A DNA stretch of 64,000 nt. Source: Enterobacter cloacae (GTDB taxonomy: Bacteria > Pseudomonadota > Gammaproteobacteria > Enterobacterales > Enterobacteriaceae). How positions within the stretch are numbered: position 1 is the first letter of the stretch; every line of letters begins with the position of its first letter. The stretch lies in contig AP022133.1 in assembly GCA_014169315.1 (NCBI GenBank), forward strand, positions 2,294,001 through 2,358,000, in the 5' to 3' direction. This document shows, in pieces, positions 63,172 through 64,000 of this stretch. Made by a program: the position numbers and the translations under genes. The notes beneath the pieces are model-generated. The model worked only from the letters and a program-made list of their open reading frames with translations. It was not told the origin of the DNA and did no database searches.

Positions 63172-64000
63172 ACTGTAATTGGATCTGTATCCCTTGTTGA
63201 ATCAGGACTTCCGCATCGTGGCTGTCGTTCTGGTAGACGTGATACACCACGCCTCCCACCGTGACATCCTCCTGCGCATTCCATTTTTCAACCCCGTGTT
63301 CACCCGCGATGGACTCCAGCGTCACTTTGTCGCCTTTGTCACCCTGAACCATCAACTGTTTAGTACCATCGTCCAGGAACTGGTTTTCCTGTCCCAGCGT
63401 CAGAACATCATCAATACGAATGTTTAGCTGGTTCTGACCATGACCTTTGAGCGAAACGGCGTGAAGATCCTGCGCCGCAGTGTGGGACAGTTCAGCCGCT
63501 CTGGAAAGGTCGATGCTATCGACGGTGTCTGTCAGCGCCAGGACATGTTCGACCAGGCTGAATGGCGAGTGCGTCGCTTCATCCTCGCTGAAGAGCGCGC
63601 TCACCGGTGCGCCCTGACCCCTGACCGTAAAGTTATCCAGAACAATCCATGAACCGACGCCGTTGGTGTCGGTACTGTCAGAAATCGTGATCACCACATT
63701 TCCCGAGGTGCTGGCCGTCCAGCTCCCGCCGTAAATGCCGTTAACAACCTGCACGTTATCGACGACCTTTACGCCGTCTACCGTGATGGTCAGGTAGTGT
63801 GATGGGTTATCAATAGGGATACCCGTCGTCGCCCACACTATGCTTCTGACGCTAAAGTTATAGGTATGTCCCGCCTCGACATGGAAGGTGCGCGACATAA
63901 TATCGCCAGCGGTAGAGTGCCCAGCACTTCTGCCCCCGGAAAGCTGTACCTGCTGACCGTCGAACACACCGACGCCGCTCCAGGCGCTGGCAAACGTCCA
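63170..64000 (-). CDS. C-terminal part of a third adhesin-type protein (partial)
   Basis: The frame is open from the right edge (codons before 63967 read WTFASAWSGVGV) to TAA at 63170-63172, giving 276 residues of a larger protein. It has a lectin-like domain ending GSWIVLDNFTVRG and the same C-terminal module as the two plus-strand adhesins (LNIRIDDVLTL, DDGTKQLMVQGDKGDKV, VGGVVYHVY, VLIQQGIQIQLQ). It is convergent with the adhesin operon. The N-terminus and repeat content are outside the window. Confidence 0.87.
   Translation of the reverse strand, partial: WTFASAWSGVGVFDGQQVQLSGGRSAGHSTAGDIMSRTFHVEAGHTYNFSVRSIVWATTGIPIDNPSHYLTITVDGVKVVDNVQVVNGIYGGSWTASTSGNVVITISDSTDTNGVGSWIVLDNFTVRGQGAPVSALFSEDEATHSPFSLVEHVLALTDTVDSIDLSRAAELSHTAAQDLHAVSLKGHGQNQLNIRIDDVLTLGQENQFLDDGTKQLMVQGDKGDKVTLESIAGEHGVEKWNAQEDVTVGGVVYHVYQNDSHDAEVLIQQGIQIQLQ

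Overview
The window is chromosomal DNA from a member of the Enterobacteriaceae. Gene content and order match the E. coli opgD-ydcK-tehAB-ydcL, ydcO-sutR-rlhA-yncJ, ydeE-eamA-marBAR-marC and ptrR-sad-glsB-yneG-dgcF-uxaB-yneE-tam segments. Extra genes typical of the Enterobacter/Lelliottia/Klebsiella side of the family sit between them (urea ABC transporter, zinT, paired PhzF genes). Genus is an inference from synteny and protein similarity. I saw no rRNA, tRNA, CRISPR array, insertion sequence or prophage. Layout: 1-3.1 kb holds a LysR regulator divergent from a PLP aminotransferase and an orphan amino-acid binding protein. 3.3-8.5 kb is opgD, ydcK, tehAB and ydcL. 8.6-15.3 kb is a DMT exporter with a divergent AraC regulator, ydcO/sutR around a palindromic control region, rlhA, yncJ and a small lipoprotein. 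15.4-23.3 kb is ftrA/rhodanese, the urtABCDE urea importer behind a sigma-54-type promoter, and zinT behind a Zur box. 23.3-27.6 kb is ydeE, eamA and the marRAB/marC locus with its operator and marbox. 27.7-31.3 kb is two tandem PhzF isomerases, an atypical lactate/malate dehydrogenase and ptrR. 31.4-43 kb is sad, a chemoreceptor, glsB, yneG, three consecutive GGDEF genes, an acetyltransferase, uxaB and yneE. 43-47.5 kb holds small metabolic and accessory genes (two GNATs, tam, a NudK-like hydrolase, a DeoR regulator, a RibD-like reductase) and a broken HxlR regulator. The most unusual part is 47.6-64 kb. On the minus strand lie an outer-membrane barrel, a GlcG/HbpS-like periplasmic protein, a 37-residue membrane peptide, a receiver-HPt protein resembling the tail of EvgS without its sensor and kinase, an EvgA-like response regulator, and a second LuxR-type regulator whose phospho-acceptor Asp is Glu. 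Diverging from these on the plus strand are two giant repetitive Ig-domain proteins (1640 and 1786 residues) and an OmpA-family protein. A third adhesin-type gene with the same C-terminal module enters from the right edge on the minus strand. I read this as a biofilm/adhesion locus with its own incomplete phosphorelay. The two giant genes share a collinear six-domain block of equal length (1872 bp in each). No type I secretion genes are inside the window.
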